Shown here: positions 33,842 to 44,957 of the stretch, one piece after another
Position numbering within the stretch: position 1 is the stretch's first letter
Layout of the letters: each line of letters opens with the position of its first letter
Assembly: GCA_028023455.1 (NCBI GenBank)
Contig: JAQFVV010012446.1
Coordinates: 3,474,001 to 3,538,000, forward strand
Length of the DNA stretch: 64,000 nt
Direction: 5' to 3'
DNA from: Epiperipatus broadwayi
Taxonomy: Eukaryota > Onychophora > Udeonychophora > Euonychophora > Peripatidae
Program-made: the position numbers and the translations under genes
The notes under the pieces: model-generated
The model's database searches: none
Told to the model about the DNA's origin: nothing
Seen by the model: the letters and a program-made list of their open reading frames with translations, nothing else

Positions 33842-34154
33842 CATGACAATATGATTGATTAGCACTTCTATTTTCTACTTCAAAAGTATTATATTTATGT
33901 TCCAATTTTTTTATGTCAGTATTAATACTTTTATTCATATCTGCAATTTCTTCAGTTGTTTTAATAGAATTATTATTATGTAAGCGACCATAGTAAGGTA
34001 GCAATACTGATCCTATGGGCCAAAGCTCTGGCTTTGTTATTTGTTCCTCAAATTTGCTATCTATTGAGATATAAAAAGAAGCATATTTCTCATTTTTAGA
34101 TGTCAGTTTATAACATACAATGGTAGTTTTTAAGCTATCCGTTAGATATTTTAT
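33834..34154 (-). pseudogene. LINE 1 ORF1, C-terminal fragment
   Basis: The frame reads YLTDSLKTTIVCYKLTSKNE, KYASFYISIDSKFEEQITKP and ELWPIGSVLLPYYGRLH, then an Asn/Lys-rich end with IKKLEHKYNTFEVEN. The LTSK...YASF.I......PELWP.G..L..YYG pattern resembles the C-terminal nucleic-acid-binding module of LINE ORF1 proteins that carry a PHD-like or Cys-rich region upstream. The stop TAA (33834-33836) lies inside the first codons of ORF2: the ATG at 33839-33841 and the TAA share ATGGATAA, an eight-base overlap. The upstream part is lost at the ATT array. Confidence 0.75.
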
Positions 34155-34160
34155 TATTAT

Positions 34161-34208
<48 letters not shown>
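34150..34208 (-). repeat. ATT/AAT array at the LINE 1 - LINE 2 junction
   Basis: The plus strand changes from TTATTATTAT to a long ATAATAAT run. On the minus strand it is the tail of LINE 2 (after GAATTGAATTGAATT) and directly precedes the truncated ORF1 of LINE 1. Confidence 0.9.
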
Positions 34209-34919
34209 TCAATTCAATTCATTTATTTAAGTGCTTGCACATACAATAAAAATGAAAATAAAACATATAACATAAAATGAAAATATAAATGTATACATAA
34301 TAAAGTAAAATTTAAAAGACAAAATCAAACTTCACATTTCAGTTTAACAAGATTACAAAATTTCTTATAATCAATGTCACACAGATTAAGGTTACTCCCA
34401 ATTTGATTATGTAAAGAGGGTAACCTAAATAAAGGAGAAAATTTAAGAATATTAGAATGGCATGTTTGAATCTGATATGCACAAGTAGACCTAGTATCAT
34501 AACTCAAAGACCTGACTGATATAGTTGAAACTATATCTGATAAAATAACCTGTTTATTAACAATTTTATAAAAATATTTCAAATCCCTATACTTTCGTCT
34601 AGATGAAAGATTAATCATTTTACCCTCCCAAGAAACATATTTGAAAAACTTCTTTGAAATAGACTGCAACAAGTTACATCCTTGCAAATAACTAGGGTTC
34701 CAAATTATTGAACCATATTCAATAATAGGAAGAACCAATGAAAAAAACAATTTCCATTTAGTATCATTACTGAACTGATAACCATGTCTAAGAATGGCAC
34801 CCATAACCTTAAAAGCTTTACCAACAATCATTTCAAGATGAGGAATAAAAGATCCATTACAAGAAAACATAATTCCAAGATCTTTTTGGCATTTAACTGA
34901 AATAATTTTATGAGAATTG

Positions 34920-34921
<2 letters not shown>
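34209..34921 (-). pseudogene. LINE 2: 5'-truncated relative of LINE 1, C-terminal part
   Basis: The frame reads SVKCQKDLGIMFSCNGSF, VGKAFKVMGAILRHG and SLVLPIIEYGSIIWNPSY, followed by a basic C-terminus to the stop at 34325. It aligns with the post-RT region of LINE 1 (DHKDLGIIF, NKAFKLIGRMLR, LILPILHYGSIIWN) but is clearly a different family, under half identical by eye. The 3' UTR ends AATAAATGAATTGAATTGAA, nearly the same terminus as LINE 1, then the ATT tail. The 5' break is at an AAT array (34922-34965), so both ends lie in ATT-type repeat. Confidence 0.8.
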
Positions 34922-34965
<44 letters not shown>

Positions 34966-34988
34966 CATCATCATCATCATCATCATCA
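34922..34988 (-). repeat. (AAT)n followed by (CAT)n array upstream of LINE 2
   Basis: On the plus strand AAT repeats to about 34965, then CAT repeats to about 34988. On the minus strand this is (ATG)n then (ATT)n. The (ATG)n part, preceded by TTTTGCAGTATAGAGTTAGC, resembles an RTE-type tail, so LINE 2 may have entered the tail of an older element. Confidence 0.8.
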
Positions 34989-35199
34989 ATAGCTAACTCT
35001 ATACTGCAAAAAGGATACAAAAATTGGGTTAGTTCTGAATATTTTCAGATAATTATTTTAGGTCTATTAATAAAAAAAGAACAACAGACTAACAAGGTCT
35101 TAGCAATGTATTTATTATTCAGTGATTACTCTTTTATGTTGTTTGAATCCTTACTTCAAGCTTGGGTATGTGAAAATTTGATTTCCTGCACATTTAAAA

Positions 35200-35650
35200 A
35201 TATATGGGTATTGTTTATTCAGCCATTTTCTTGATTAATTCAATTTACACAGATAGTGGGTCAGTATAGTCATAATGAGCTAAATGAGTTCATGTATCTA
35301 CCACTAACCTTATTTTTTATCAATTTCTGGGTCATTTTCAATTTCAATGCCTTGGCTGATTTCATAGTTAGAGTTGTAATGATTTTTAATCAGTTTCCAC
35401 CTCAATTAGTTAGAGATTTAACATTATTCTATAGTTTCTTTGTTTATGCACTTATAATTTTCTTTTATCATCTGATTTTAGCAGATGAGCTTTTTGTAGA
35501 TGAATATCTTGGATAATGGCAAATATCTTCCAAAATGTGATGGGTTTATATTTAATTTTGGCTTTAGGCATTCTCTTTATGATTATTAGCTTCATTGTAG
35601 CAAGATCAGAAACATTCACATCCAGCATTTAGCCTGCCATCACAGAGATA
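35200..35650 (-). pseudogene. Possible RTE endonuclease remnant
   Basis: The minus strand gives LDVNVSDLATMKLIIIKRMP and AKIKYKPITFWKIFAIIQDI, loosely like the D..SDH.L...KL..RLK......  end of an RTE endonuclease. Frames are broken throughout. The plus-strand open frame at 35256-35516 is a hydrophobic by-product of T-rich DNA. Weak call. Confidence 0.3.
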
Positions 35651-36151
35651 TCTATATATGACATCAGTTCTTTGCTGACTAATATATCATTATTTCATCT
35701 ACGTGTTTCAGTTTTTCACACTTTGCATTGGCATACTTTTGATTTTGGCTTAAGAGAAGAAGCCAGTACAAAGCAAGGCAATACGAAAAAATACAAATTA
35801 GAGCAGGATTTTTACTTATCTTTATATATAATACTTTATATAGTTAGTTTATTGCCCTGATTATATTATTAATTACACTGATATTTATTAATTCTTTATC
35901 TAAAATTTTCACTTATATCTTATCAAAATACCAAATATTCAGGACTAATTAAATACTTTTTTCCTTTTCCATGTGTGGTTTTCTGTGTCAATTTTTATCT
36001 TAAAACATATTTAATTTACAAATATTATTATTATTTAATCTTTAAAATAAATTTATTCTACCCATATATGGAGAAACCTACTTTATATAGTTTTTCTTTT
36101 TTTACACATCTGTATATCAATATTTGAGATGAAATGTAGGATACATTACAT

Positions 36152-36593
36152 CAGGGGTGGATAATTGTTTTGGCTCGGGGGTCGCAGGTGTTGGCAGAGG
36201 GCCGCACCTTTTTTCATGACACAATAAACACTGCTTTATTTCCCGTATTACTAAATAAATATTTGTTTGGCCATTCTTCCTTAAACACACGACATTCATC
36301 ACTGATTTTACATTTTTTCAGAGGGTTCATGGTTTCACTAAAGTTGGAAATGTATATATTTGCTCATGCAAAAACAAAATTGAAATTAACCAGATCAACT
36401 GGAAAAGGATTGCATACCATATCAACACTGCACATGTGTATTGATGTAGCCATTCTAGTGGAAAATATGAGACGAATCTTTGGTCGTGCACGGGAAGGAA
36501 ATCTCAGTTCAAGGCAGGTTTTTTTGATTGTCTTGGTGGGCCACATAAAAACTCGTAGCGGGCCACATGTGGCCCTCGGGCTTTGTTAAACTG
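36152..36593. mobile_element. hAT-like non-autonomous element, about 440 bp
   Basis: It starts CAGGGGTGGATAATTG followed by GGCTCGGGGGTCGCAGG. It ends GGGCCACATGTGGCCCTCGG and a decayed CTG terminus. The CAGGGGTGG start and GGGCCACATGTGGCCC near the other end are hallmark words of hAT MITEs. GC-rich ends with an AT-rich middle fit. The 8-bp flanks do not match, so the TSD has decayed or the ends are slightly off. The 139-codon plus frame running from end to end is fortuitous. Confidence 0.6.
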
Positions 36594-36959
36594 TATTGAT
36601 TCAAATTTTGAGACTTCTTATGCTTGGACTTCATATAAACCCTCAAGAAATAAAAACATATGATTTTTTTTTTAAACAATTTTTTTTTATAATTTTAGAA
36701 TGTTTATTTTTTCAAGACTTGCCTCTGTTGCCAAAATCGATCAGCAAGGCCTTATCATTGCCTGAATATCTTCTGGTGAAGAATGGTATAGTTAAGCAAT
36801 AAAAATCATGTGATTGTTATCAATAGAAACATCATTTCTTCTCATAGCAAAATGGGTACTGTATTCTATTAAACCGATATGAATAAATTAAGTAGCTATT
36901 TTTTTTAGTAAGTAGATTTTTTCTTAATGTGATAGATATGAATAAGATAAAATAATTGA

Positions 36960-37075
36960 ATGGTTTGTTGTCTGAGTGTCCATAAGAAGTTTGAGTGCCG
37001 AGGTTATAGAGCTGGATTGTGATCTCTGGACTTTGCATTCCAAAGACTGTCAATTTACCACTGCACCGAAAAATT
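36960..37075 (-). mobile_element. tRNA-derived SINE, family D, copy 1
   Basis: On the minus strand CGGTGCAGTGGTAAATTGAC looks like a D-arm with A box. A CTTTGGAATGCAAAG anticodon arm follows, then a longer variable region and CTCGGCACTCAAACTTCTTA near the B-box position. The copy at 44515 shares the 3' words (CAAACTTTTTATGAACTC) and the overall layout. tRNA identity is unclear. Confidence 0.45.
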
Positions 37076-39948
37076 CAGGCATAGATCTGAATGAGTACTT
37101 TGAATTAAAGCAGTAAATAATCTTCAGAAGCAGAAAAATGAGTTTACATGTTATATATACATTTTAGCTCTAATACAGATACATATAACTCTAATTTAGT
37201 ATATAACAAAATTACAGAAGAAACTGCATTTAACTTACCAGTCAAACACACTATTTGGGTTCCTATTCTTATTTTATATGCCGATGAGAAAATTAATCTG
37301 AATCTTATCTGATATATTAACTATTAAATAAATCATAAATCAGAACAACAATAAATCTAAGGGTGAAAATTAAAAATAAGGTGTTACTGATGACTTAGCT
37401 AGAACCGGATTAAATTTCCATCTGCAAAGTTCTCATATTAATGAAACAATTTTCAGTTAAGTGATTTTTGGGGTATTTTACACAAGATATCAAAAGAATG
37501 GGAAGAATAAAAAAAAAAATATTAACGAATTTGTTCATTTGTAGTAAAAAACAAAAACCTTAATTTTAGTGATGTTTTAAAGCGTCACAAAATCAGAATA
37601 ATTTCTCATCACCAAACAAAAGATTAGCAATACTTTACCAAAAATCTAAGATTATATAACATTTTTATCTTTCTTTTTTGATCTATAATTCATCTCAATG
37701 TTATTATAACAATACTTAATATAAAAGAGTGTTGACCACTATGGATAAATGTTCATCTGTTTTCAGTTAATAAACTTTGAGTATGAATTGAATTACTTAA
37801 AAAGTGGTGGATTGTATTTTTACACAATCACATGTATATCTGTAGAATAAGAGAATATCAACATAAAAGAACAATCTTTTATTTTCAGTATTGATATATT
37901 AAAACTGAAATGTATTACAGATCCAAAAAATTAGGAAGATCTGCATGTTACAGGATCGTTGGGTTTTGGTTAAGTATAGTGAAAAATCGTTATATTATTG
38001 CAGGGTTTTAGAATAAGGTTATCCATTCTTAAATTATCTATGAGCCACATTAAAATCCTATTTGAGAGCTGTATCTAAAATAGTGCATACCATTCATTGA
38101 GATGGGGTTTAAACCCTGTCATAACATATATATTAAATTATTAGAGAGTCCTACCATTAGTTAGATTTAACAGGGATTTCAGAAATATAAAAAAGAAAAG
38201 TTATGATGTTTATAAAGTTTTTTATTGAAACAGTAAACAAGGTGCAATACTTAGCAAGGGATTTGGGATAGCTTAGTTTGGTTTATTAAACTACTTATAT
38301 CAGTTTTGATGCTCGTAGTTATCAATCACAGTAAAAAGTCAAAACCTCTATGCCGACTGCACAAACCTGCAGGCTTCATATGATTCACAATCTGATTTTT
38401 GACTGTGTTGAGCACAATTAAATGTAGCCTAAAGTATTAAAACAGTTTTTACCAACAATCAAAAATTACAAGTATTTTATCAAAACTCAAAGATTTGATT
38501 CATCTTGAGACCCATAGTTTCTATAGAATTTTTAATGAGGTTTGTGAAGCATCTTTATTAAGACATGAGCAGTGATCATCTGAATGATAGATAAATATGA
38601 ATATGCAAATACACTGAAACAGTGAACATTGACCACACCCACTACAAATTTGAATATCATCAATGTTATAAATTTTACCAACATTCAAAATCTTATACAC
38701 ATATAGCATTTACTATCAAAGAATCTATTGAAATTCCAAAAAGATCCTAATGCTTAAATAAAACACTGTGAAATACCAAATCTTCCATTATTACAAGTTA
38801 TTTTACAAACCTATCAAAAAAAAAAAGTAAAGTTAATCACCTGATACAACTCTTTTTTGATCTAATTTCTTCTCAATTTCATACTAGATCAAATAATTGA
38901 TTATTAAATCATAAGACTGGTGGTTTGCAGTATGTAATCTGTTGCTTAGCAATATCTACTGAACCAGCCACACTTTTTATATAATAATGAGTGTTATTCA
39001 GAAAGAATTTCATATTTAGAAAAATAAAAACTTTATATTTACCCACACATCCACACCCATTAAAAGATTACTAATAATTATTTAATCTTTATTGCTAGTA
39101 ACAAGCAGATAGTGAGAAGTTTTAAAATTATTTCAAAATTATTTGTCCTTGTTAACACTGTTATTTGATTTGAAATATATTTTATGAAATTTTTAAATTG
39201 TGCCACTCATGACAGCCCCCCCCTCATACATGTGTGAGTTCAAATTTTTCTTTTAGCAGAAACTACTTTTTTTTTTATCAATTGTCTTTCTTGTTTTTTT
39301 AAATATAATTTAACTAAAAATATACAAGTATACATTTTTGACTTTAATTGCAGGTAGTATTTATTAATAATTTATTGTGTATATTAATAAAAATAGAATT
39401 ATTTTACTATCATGTTAAAAAAATATTCAAAAATTATAATTATAGAAATATTAAATAAATATGTTTTCTTTAACAAATACACTACAAAATTATGTCTGAA
39501 TGCTTTTTTTAAAGCACTAAAAGAAAAGCCTTTTTTCCCAATAAGAACTTTGTTTGATTGAATTCTTCAATTAAAAGGTTAACAGTTAAAAAGAACCAAT
39601 TTTGCAGTAAGTTTTTTTTCTTTTTGAATACAACTCTTCACTTTTTTCTGAGTTAAAAGTTTTCTTTTTGAATACAACTTGTGTTTTAATTAAGTTAATT
39701 TAACTTTAATTATTTTTGAATAAATTCATTTTTAAATGTTGGCATCCATAAATTAATTAATTTAAAGCCTATTTTTTAATTATTAGTTATTGAATTAATT
39801 AATTTATTGATACCTCATGCTGTCATTTAATTAAAGTTATATATGACAAACAAAATTGTGTTTCAAGCATTTAAAAAAATGAATCACATATATAGTATTT
39901 AAATACATGTATATTATCTATACTAAACTTAGTATAATTATATGAGAC
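37076..39948. other. AT-rich sequence, nothing recognised
   Basis: No coding frame with a recognisable motif, no tRNA-like element and no clear inverted repeat were found. A C8 run lies near 39217-39224. Confidence 0.45.
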
Positions 39949-40096
39949 TTGAACTCAGACTTTCAAATTCCTCACACCTATTCAATCCATCTTATACAAC
40001 TGATACACATGACCACACACATGTGGAAAGATAAATAATCTCCAATATATGTATTTCATGCCGAACCAGCACTCATCATTTTGTCCAGATCATCAT
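39949..40096 (-). mobile_element. SINE family B, copy 1
   Basis: The minus strand reads GATGATCTGGACAAAATGAT, then GTGCTGGTTCGGCATGAAAT, then an ACATGTGTGTGGTCATGTGT segment. A tRNA-like 3' part follows (CTGAGTTCAAGTCTC at the B-box position). Further copies are at 43287, 53354 and 53819, and a 5' half at 40150. Having the tRNA-like part at the 3' side is unusual and may mean the unit is a composite. Confidence 0.55.
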
Positions 40097-40149
40097 TTCT
40101 CTCTCTCTCTCTCTCTCACTCACACACACACATATATATATATATATAT
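40097..40149 (+). repeat. (CT)n(CA)n(TA)n compound microsatellite
   Basis: CT repeats to about 40117, CA repeats to about 40131, then TA repeats. It sits exactly between two oppositely oriented SINE-B sequences. Confidence 0.9.
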
Positions 40150-40235
40150 TGAGCAGTGATTGTATATATGTGGTGGAGATGGTGATCTGGACCAACTGAT
40201 GAGTGCTGGTTTAGCACAAAATACATATTGTAATG
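40150..40235 (+). mobile_element. SINE family B, 5' half, head to head with copy 1
   Basis: GTGGTGGAGATGGTGATCTG, then ACCAACTGATGAGTGCTGGT and ACAAAATACATATTG match the 5' part of the family in the opposite orientation to copy 1. The tRNA-like part is missing. Confidence 0.55.
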
Positions 40236-40555
40236 GTCAGGTTTTCACATTTGCTCAACAGAATGAAAGTCCAAGCCAGAGATCCAAAAGCTGACCAAGT
40301 CAGGATAGTAATGTCCTACGTCTGATCATACCTCATCTCTCTTACCCATGCTTTCAAGCCAACCCATTGCGAATGACATGCCTGAGGTTACACTCTATAT
40401 CTCCTTATTCACGTTCCCACAATAGCAAAGCAGTAAAACCTGAGACATCCCCTCCCCAACACATATTATATAACTTAACTAGTGATTCATAAGGTAATGA
40501 GCAAGAACGGAGACTGAGATAAATTTAAATTTCATAAATTTAATGTAACAATAAG

Positions 40556-40745
40556 TTATAAAGCAAATAAATTAGGTACAGATTGCTCATACGCAGGTGA
40601 GTGAATACTCAGGGTTATAAAGAATATGATACAGCAATTTATATAGTGCTCACATGCAGGTGAGTGAATACTCAGGGTTACAAATAATATAATAAAGCAA
40701 ATTATATAGTGCTCACATGCAAGGGTGTGGCTTTTGGGGTTACAA
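40556..40745 (+). repeat. Tandem repeat, period about 68 bp, nearly 3 units
   Basis: Units share GCAGGTGAGTGAATACTCAG, then GGTTATAAAGAATAT / GGTTACAAATAATAT and ATATAGTGCTCACATGCA. The last unit is diverged (GCAAGGGTGTGGCTTTTGGG). The units carry a CAGGTGAGT word that mimics a splice donor, but the repetition argues against real exons. Confidence 0.75.
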
Positions 40746-42169
40746 AATGTGTAATTAGTCTATGACTTTAATATGCTCATACCACCTTCCATGTCATAAC
40801 TCATGCTATGATCTATATAGTAGAAATCTGTAATAGTTAGAGTGATCAATTTAGATTATATTATTATTTTTACTAAGTTTAAACTTAGCTCCATGATATT
40901 ATATGTAATTACTACACAGATAAACACCCTTATTCAGATTCCGAATCGGATCAAAGCCAATGTTACTTTCTAGGGAAGCTGAACTGAGGTGTGGCAATGA
41001 ATGTCAGATTCTAGTGCATTATAAACTATAGTATCAGAATAAATGTGCCTCGAATGTGTTCTTAATTGGGGTTTATTACCTAGTAATCGGTTCCTCAGAC
41101 CGGGCTACTTGCTATAATACAAAGAGGCCTTTTTATTCAAGTGAACAGAACAGTGGCTTATGAGCCCTTTGGAATGCTTTGGTTCCTTCAAATACTAATA
41201 AATGTCACAGTTGCCTAAACTTTTGAGGCATGACTTGATGTGGAAATGATCCTGGTGTAGGCCATTATAGGTATAGCAAGGAGAGATGCACATTTATGTT
41301 AACTAGCAACACATTCGCAACACTAATTTAATGTTTCCATAAATTAATTTTGCCAAAATCTTAGCTTCTTTCAGTGCTACTACCACTGGTCAGTTCACAA
41401 ATGAGATTGAGTCACATGGTAAAGGCAATAATAAGAATCTGATTTAATGATCTCTGCATAGCTTCTTAATCTTTAATTAAATGGAGTTTTAGCAAATTTA
41501 AAGATTTACTTGAACTTGAAACATTAATTATATGTCGTATAATTTACATCTAATATCAAACGAAATGATTTTTAAATAATCTACGTCAAATATGGATTCT
41601 TAAATAACTTACTCAAACATTAATTTTAAATAACTCGCGAAATATCCATTTCAAATAACTTACACAAAATATGCATTTTAAATAAATTATTTTATGCATT
41701 ATAAGTAACTGATTCACTCTAGCGTAAATAATAGTTGGATTTCAGAAGGGAGTTTTACCTATATTTCTTTATATTACAATAATCTGACATAACGGAAAGG
41801 TGCTTACTCGCCCCTCCAATAATTATTAAAACCCACAAAACTCCATTCTGATGAACATAATATAAATTAATAAACATGAAATTAAAAAACTAAATATAGA
41901 TGGCATAAGAACGAATTACAGAAAATGATCAATAAAGTTATAATTTAGAAATGAAGAATTTGTTTGAAATGGTTTTATAGAACCTAAATATTTATGATTA
42001 CTTAAAATATTTATGATCAAGCAAGAATTTTGAGAGTGCTCTAAGCTTTAAAGTAAATTTAATGTAAACAGTTTAGTTTAACATTTAAATAATATAATTA
42101 AATACGAGATTTGATTAGTTAGCTAGCTTTTAATTTAGAATGGGTTTAGTAATGAAGTTAACGTTTTCT
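40746..42169. other. Unassigned interval with a short tandem repeat
   Basis: The stretch 40240-41400 is somewhat richer in G and C than its surroundings, without an open frame; it could hold an old LTR or another repeat. At about 41565-41700 roughly four units of the type AAATATGGATTCTTAAATAA follow each other with a period near 30 bases. Confidence 0.35.
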
Positions 42170-42700
42170 GCAGAATAATTTACCGGTAATATTTGGTAGT
42201 AAGTCTTTCAAGGCATTCTTTACTGTGCATCTTCTCTCTATTAAATCAGCTGTGGCTTTTCTAGGTTTAAGTCTGGATGCATCTTTGTAAATTTACTTCG
42301 GTGGCGGCTTTCCTCCATCACTTTGGTCAAGAACTCTAGTATTTCAGGTGTAGCTTCTCCATCATTGGGCTCAGGCTGAGGTTGATGTTTTCTTCCATTC
42401 GGTAGCAGTGGTCCAGGGAAAATAGATGGCTGTCTATTGTCCCTTAGCCAACAGTTCTCATTTTACCACCTTTGGTAATGGCTTAGTAGAATTCAGCTTG
42501 CTAAAGTAATGCAGGAACAGCTTTTTAATTATTTTTCGGCACTGGTCTTTCAGAAAATATGTATCGGCAGCAACAACCACTTTTTATGGCCACTGCAGTC
42601 CTTTTTTATATTCTATTTTTGACAGTAGGTCCCTCCCTCTGTTACTTTCGCAACATCACTTGTTTACTGGTTCGAACTTTGCCTTTAACTAAATTTCCAC
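42170..42700 (-). other. GC-higher patch, possible decayed coding DNA
   Basis: The minus strand contains short coding-like runs in changing frames: YFSKLNSTKPLPKVVK, then later SRLKPRKATADLIERRCTVK and NALKDLLPNITGKLFCRK. I do not recognise the family. It could be a dead transposon protein or a processed pseudogene. Confidence 0.3.
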
Positions 42701-43286
42701 TTAGTTTTTAATATTTGCTATAGTTAAATCTGGACTTAAATGCTCTATTCCCCTGAGTTTTCCAATTTGCGTCATAGCTACATCCAGAGTTAAAGATCTA
42801 TTCCCTAGAGTTTTGCAATAGCATTTAGTATGAAATTTTATGCCTGACTGAATTGTATAATTGGTCTTAGTTATAATTTTAAATGGGTCAAGTTTCAAGC
42901 AAAAGATTATTTTTAGACGAAATGTTAAAACTCGTAAACAAATTACAGCTTGTGTAATTTTAAACAAAACTTGAAAATTATTTAAAATGAATATTAAAAC
43001 TTAAATGAATAATTTTATAAATTTAAACTTATTATTTTGTTATATACATAAATTCTAACCACACACTGCTATGTTTATTTCAGTTTTAACAAATGTAAAG
43101 GAATATGTGCGTATATAAATATTTATGACTGCATTTTCATATTATAGTTAACAAGGCGATTATATACGCACATACTTGGCAATATTACAAGCACACTCAA
43201 AGTTTTAAATTAAAGAAATACACACAATCTGAGTGAAACGAAATACACTATTATAGAATATAATAGGTGAAACAGATCTAACTGTT

Positions 43287-43400
43287 TCAATATATTGGAG
43301 ATCATTTATCTTTTTTCACAATCTAAGTGGTCATATGTATCAATTGTATAAAATGGATTGAATAGCTGTGGAGTGTTTGGAAGGCTGAGTTCAAGTCCTT
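43287..43400 (+). mobile_element. SINE family B, copy 2
   Basis: TATATTGGAGATCATTTATC, GTGGTCATATGTATCAATTG, then ATAAAATGGATTGAATAGCT and GGCTGAGTTCAAGTCCTT match the 3' two thirds of the family, including the A-box-like and B-box-like words. A TA run follows. Confidence 0.6.
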
Positions 43401-44034
43401 ATATATATATATATATTTAATGTTAGAATCTGTATTTTTTTGTAAATTAATCTTTTTTAGATGACTATCAAATGAATTCCAAATGGATATCAGTTACTAG
43501 TCTTGAATGAGAAAAAATCACTATTATTAGATATGTTGATAACTGGAGAAAACCTGAAAGTATGAAAAAAGTTAAAACCAGACTGAAAAGAATATGATTA
43601 TGGCTAAATGCCAGAGATATCAGCAGACTTTGAACTGATGGTGAAGATGCAGAAATTGTGCAACTTAACCTCCTTGGACAACAAAGTATTCAGGTTTTAA
43701 CAGATTGATTTTACACTAACATTGGGCAGAGTTGTCACGAATGCATTAATATCTTTAAATGTAGAGTCATAACTTCCAAAATAAATCCCAAGATTGTTTA
43801 GGTTATAGTATTTGTTGTTTTGTCTACAGATTGGACACTGATGTGTTTGAATTGTAGTACTAACAAATTTTTTTGAGAATATCATGAATAGCAAGAGAAG
43901 CATTCAAAAGGATTCTCTGCCAGATTAAATTTGAATTTTTGCTTAAGGCACAAATGATTAAGTTGAATTTATCTTATTTTTCTCATACTATGGAAAAATC
44001 TAATTTACCCAATAATACACCGTGCTCTTCGCAG

Positions 44035-44222
44035 CAAATTCTTTTTTTTCCCACCATATTTTTGCCACCTAGTGTAAGCTTTAGAAATCAATAGATGCTA
44101 AATGATATCTAGTGATTTCTAAAGCTTACATTAAGTGGCACTACCATCTGGAATCCATTAATTTTTAAAACTTACACTAAATGGCAAAATGTGTTGAGAT
44201 AAAAAAGAATTTGCTACTGAGA
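44035..44222. mobile_element. Foldback MITE, family A, compact copy
   Basis: TTTTGCCACCTAGTGTAAGC, then TTTAGAAATCAATAGATGC on the left faces TTTAAAACTTACACTAAATG and GGCAAAA on the right. A middle CTAAAGCTTACATTAAGTGG repeats the end word, so it looks like two collapsed copies. No ORF. Confidence 0.65.
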
Positions 44223-44514
44223 ATCGAATTTATTAGAAAAGGAAAATGGTAATGAAAGAAGAGGATGACTAGAAATGAAATGAATGCCTTGTATGACGAG
44301 TCTAAAATCCTGAATAAATAATAAGTCATTCTGGTGAAATGTTATTTATATGATTTTTTCACACTTAATCATTAATTCAAAATCTTTTTATGATAGTAAT
44401 AATATCACTTAATAAAGAAAAAAGTTTGTCTTTCACAGTCATTTATAAAAATCTTAAACTGCATAAACAAATGTAATAGTTATTAAATATAAAAAAAGTA
44501 AATGATTTATTTCT

Positions 44515-44620
44515 AGGGAGTTCATAAAAAGTTTGAATCCCGGAAGTGACAGAACTAGTTCATAACTTATAGATCCCAAACTCCAGAGTCATCCACTTTA
44601 CTATTGTACTAAAACCACTT
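44515..44620 (-). mobile_element. tRNA-derived SINE, family D, copy 2
   Basis: On the minus strand GGTTTTAGTACAATAGTAAA takes the D-arm place, CTCTGGAGTTTGGGATC the anticodon region and CCGGGATTCAAACTTTTTAT the B box (GGGATTCAAAC). It corresponds to the copy at 36960 in layout and 3' end. Confidence 0.5.
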
Positions 44621-44957
44621 GGAATTATTATTAATAAGATTTATAAATTCAGTATATGTTTATTCATATGATCTTTATTGTTAAAAGGAAGTTGCCTTGA
44701 CAACAGTTTGAAATTGTTGATTGTTATTGATATTGGGAGGTGTAAGTATTGAGTGATTTCTATGAATATTTTTATTAATTTATTTTCTCTAATGAAATAA
44801 ATAAATGTTAATTTTTATTAAAAAATGGAAAATTTTCATTTTTTTATTTCGTTGTAAATAAAATTGTGCAAATCAACTTTTCAAATCTTTTCCCAATTTC
44901 CAATCTTGTAGAAACTTTGTGTACATCTGGATACCAATGGCAATATATTTGCTTAAA

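Larger units (their letters stand above)
30842..34154 (-). mobile_element. LINE 1: nearly complete APE-type non-LTR retrotransposon (5' truncated)
   Basis: Minus-strand order: C-terminal part of ORF1, overlapping ORF2 with apurinic-type endonuclease, linker, reverse transcriptase, a short 3' UTR with AATAAA, then an (ATT)n tail. The RT motif style fits the Jockey/CR1-type superfamily; no RNase H domain was seen. The 5' end stops inside ORF1, where an ATT/AAT array begins at 34150-34208. That array is also the 3' tail of LINE 2, so the two elements are head to tail. Coding damage is slight: two single-base frameshifts and one 74-bp duplication. This suggests a fairly recent insertion. Confidence 0.85.

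Noticed and set aside
36170-36589. 139-codon plus-strand open frame and its minus-strand shadow
   Set aside because: It spans a hAT-like MITE from one terminus to the other, has no recognisable motif, and terminal MITE sequence is not expected to code.
40556-40745. Exons with CAGGTGAGT donors
   Set aside because: The donor-like word is part of a 68-bp tandem repeat and there is no open frame or acceptor pattern.
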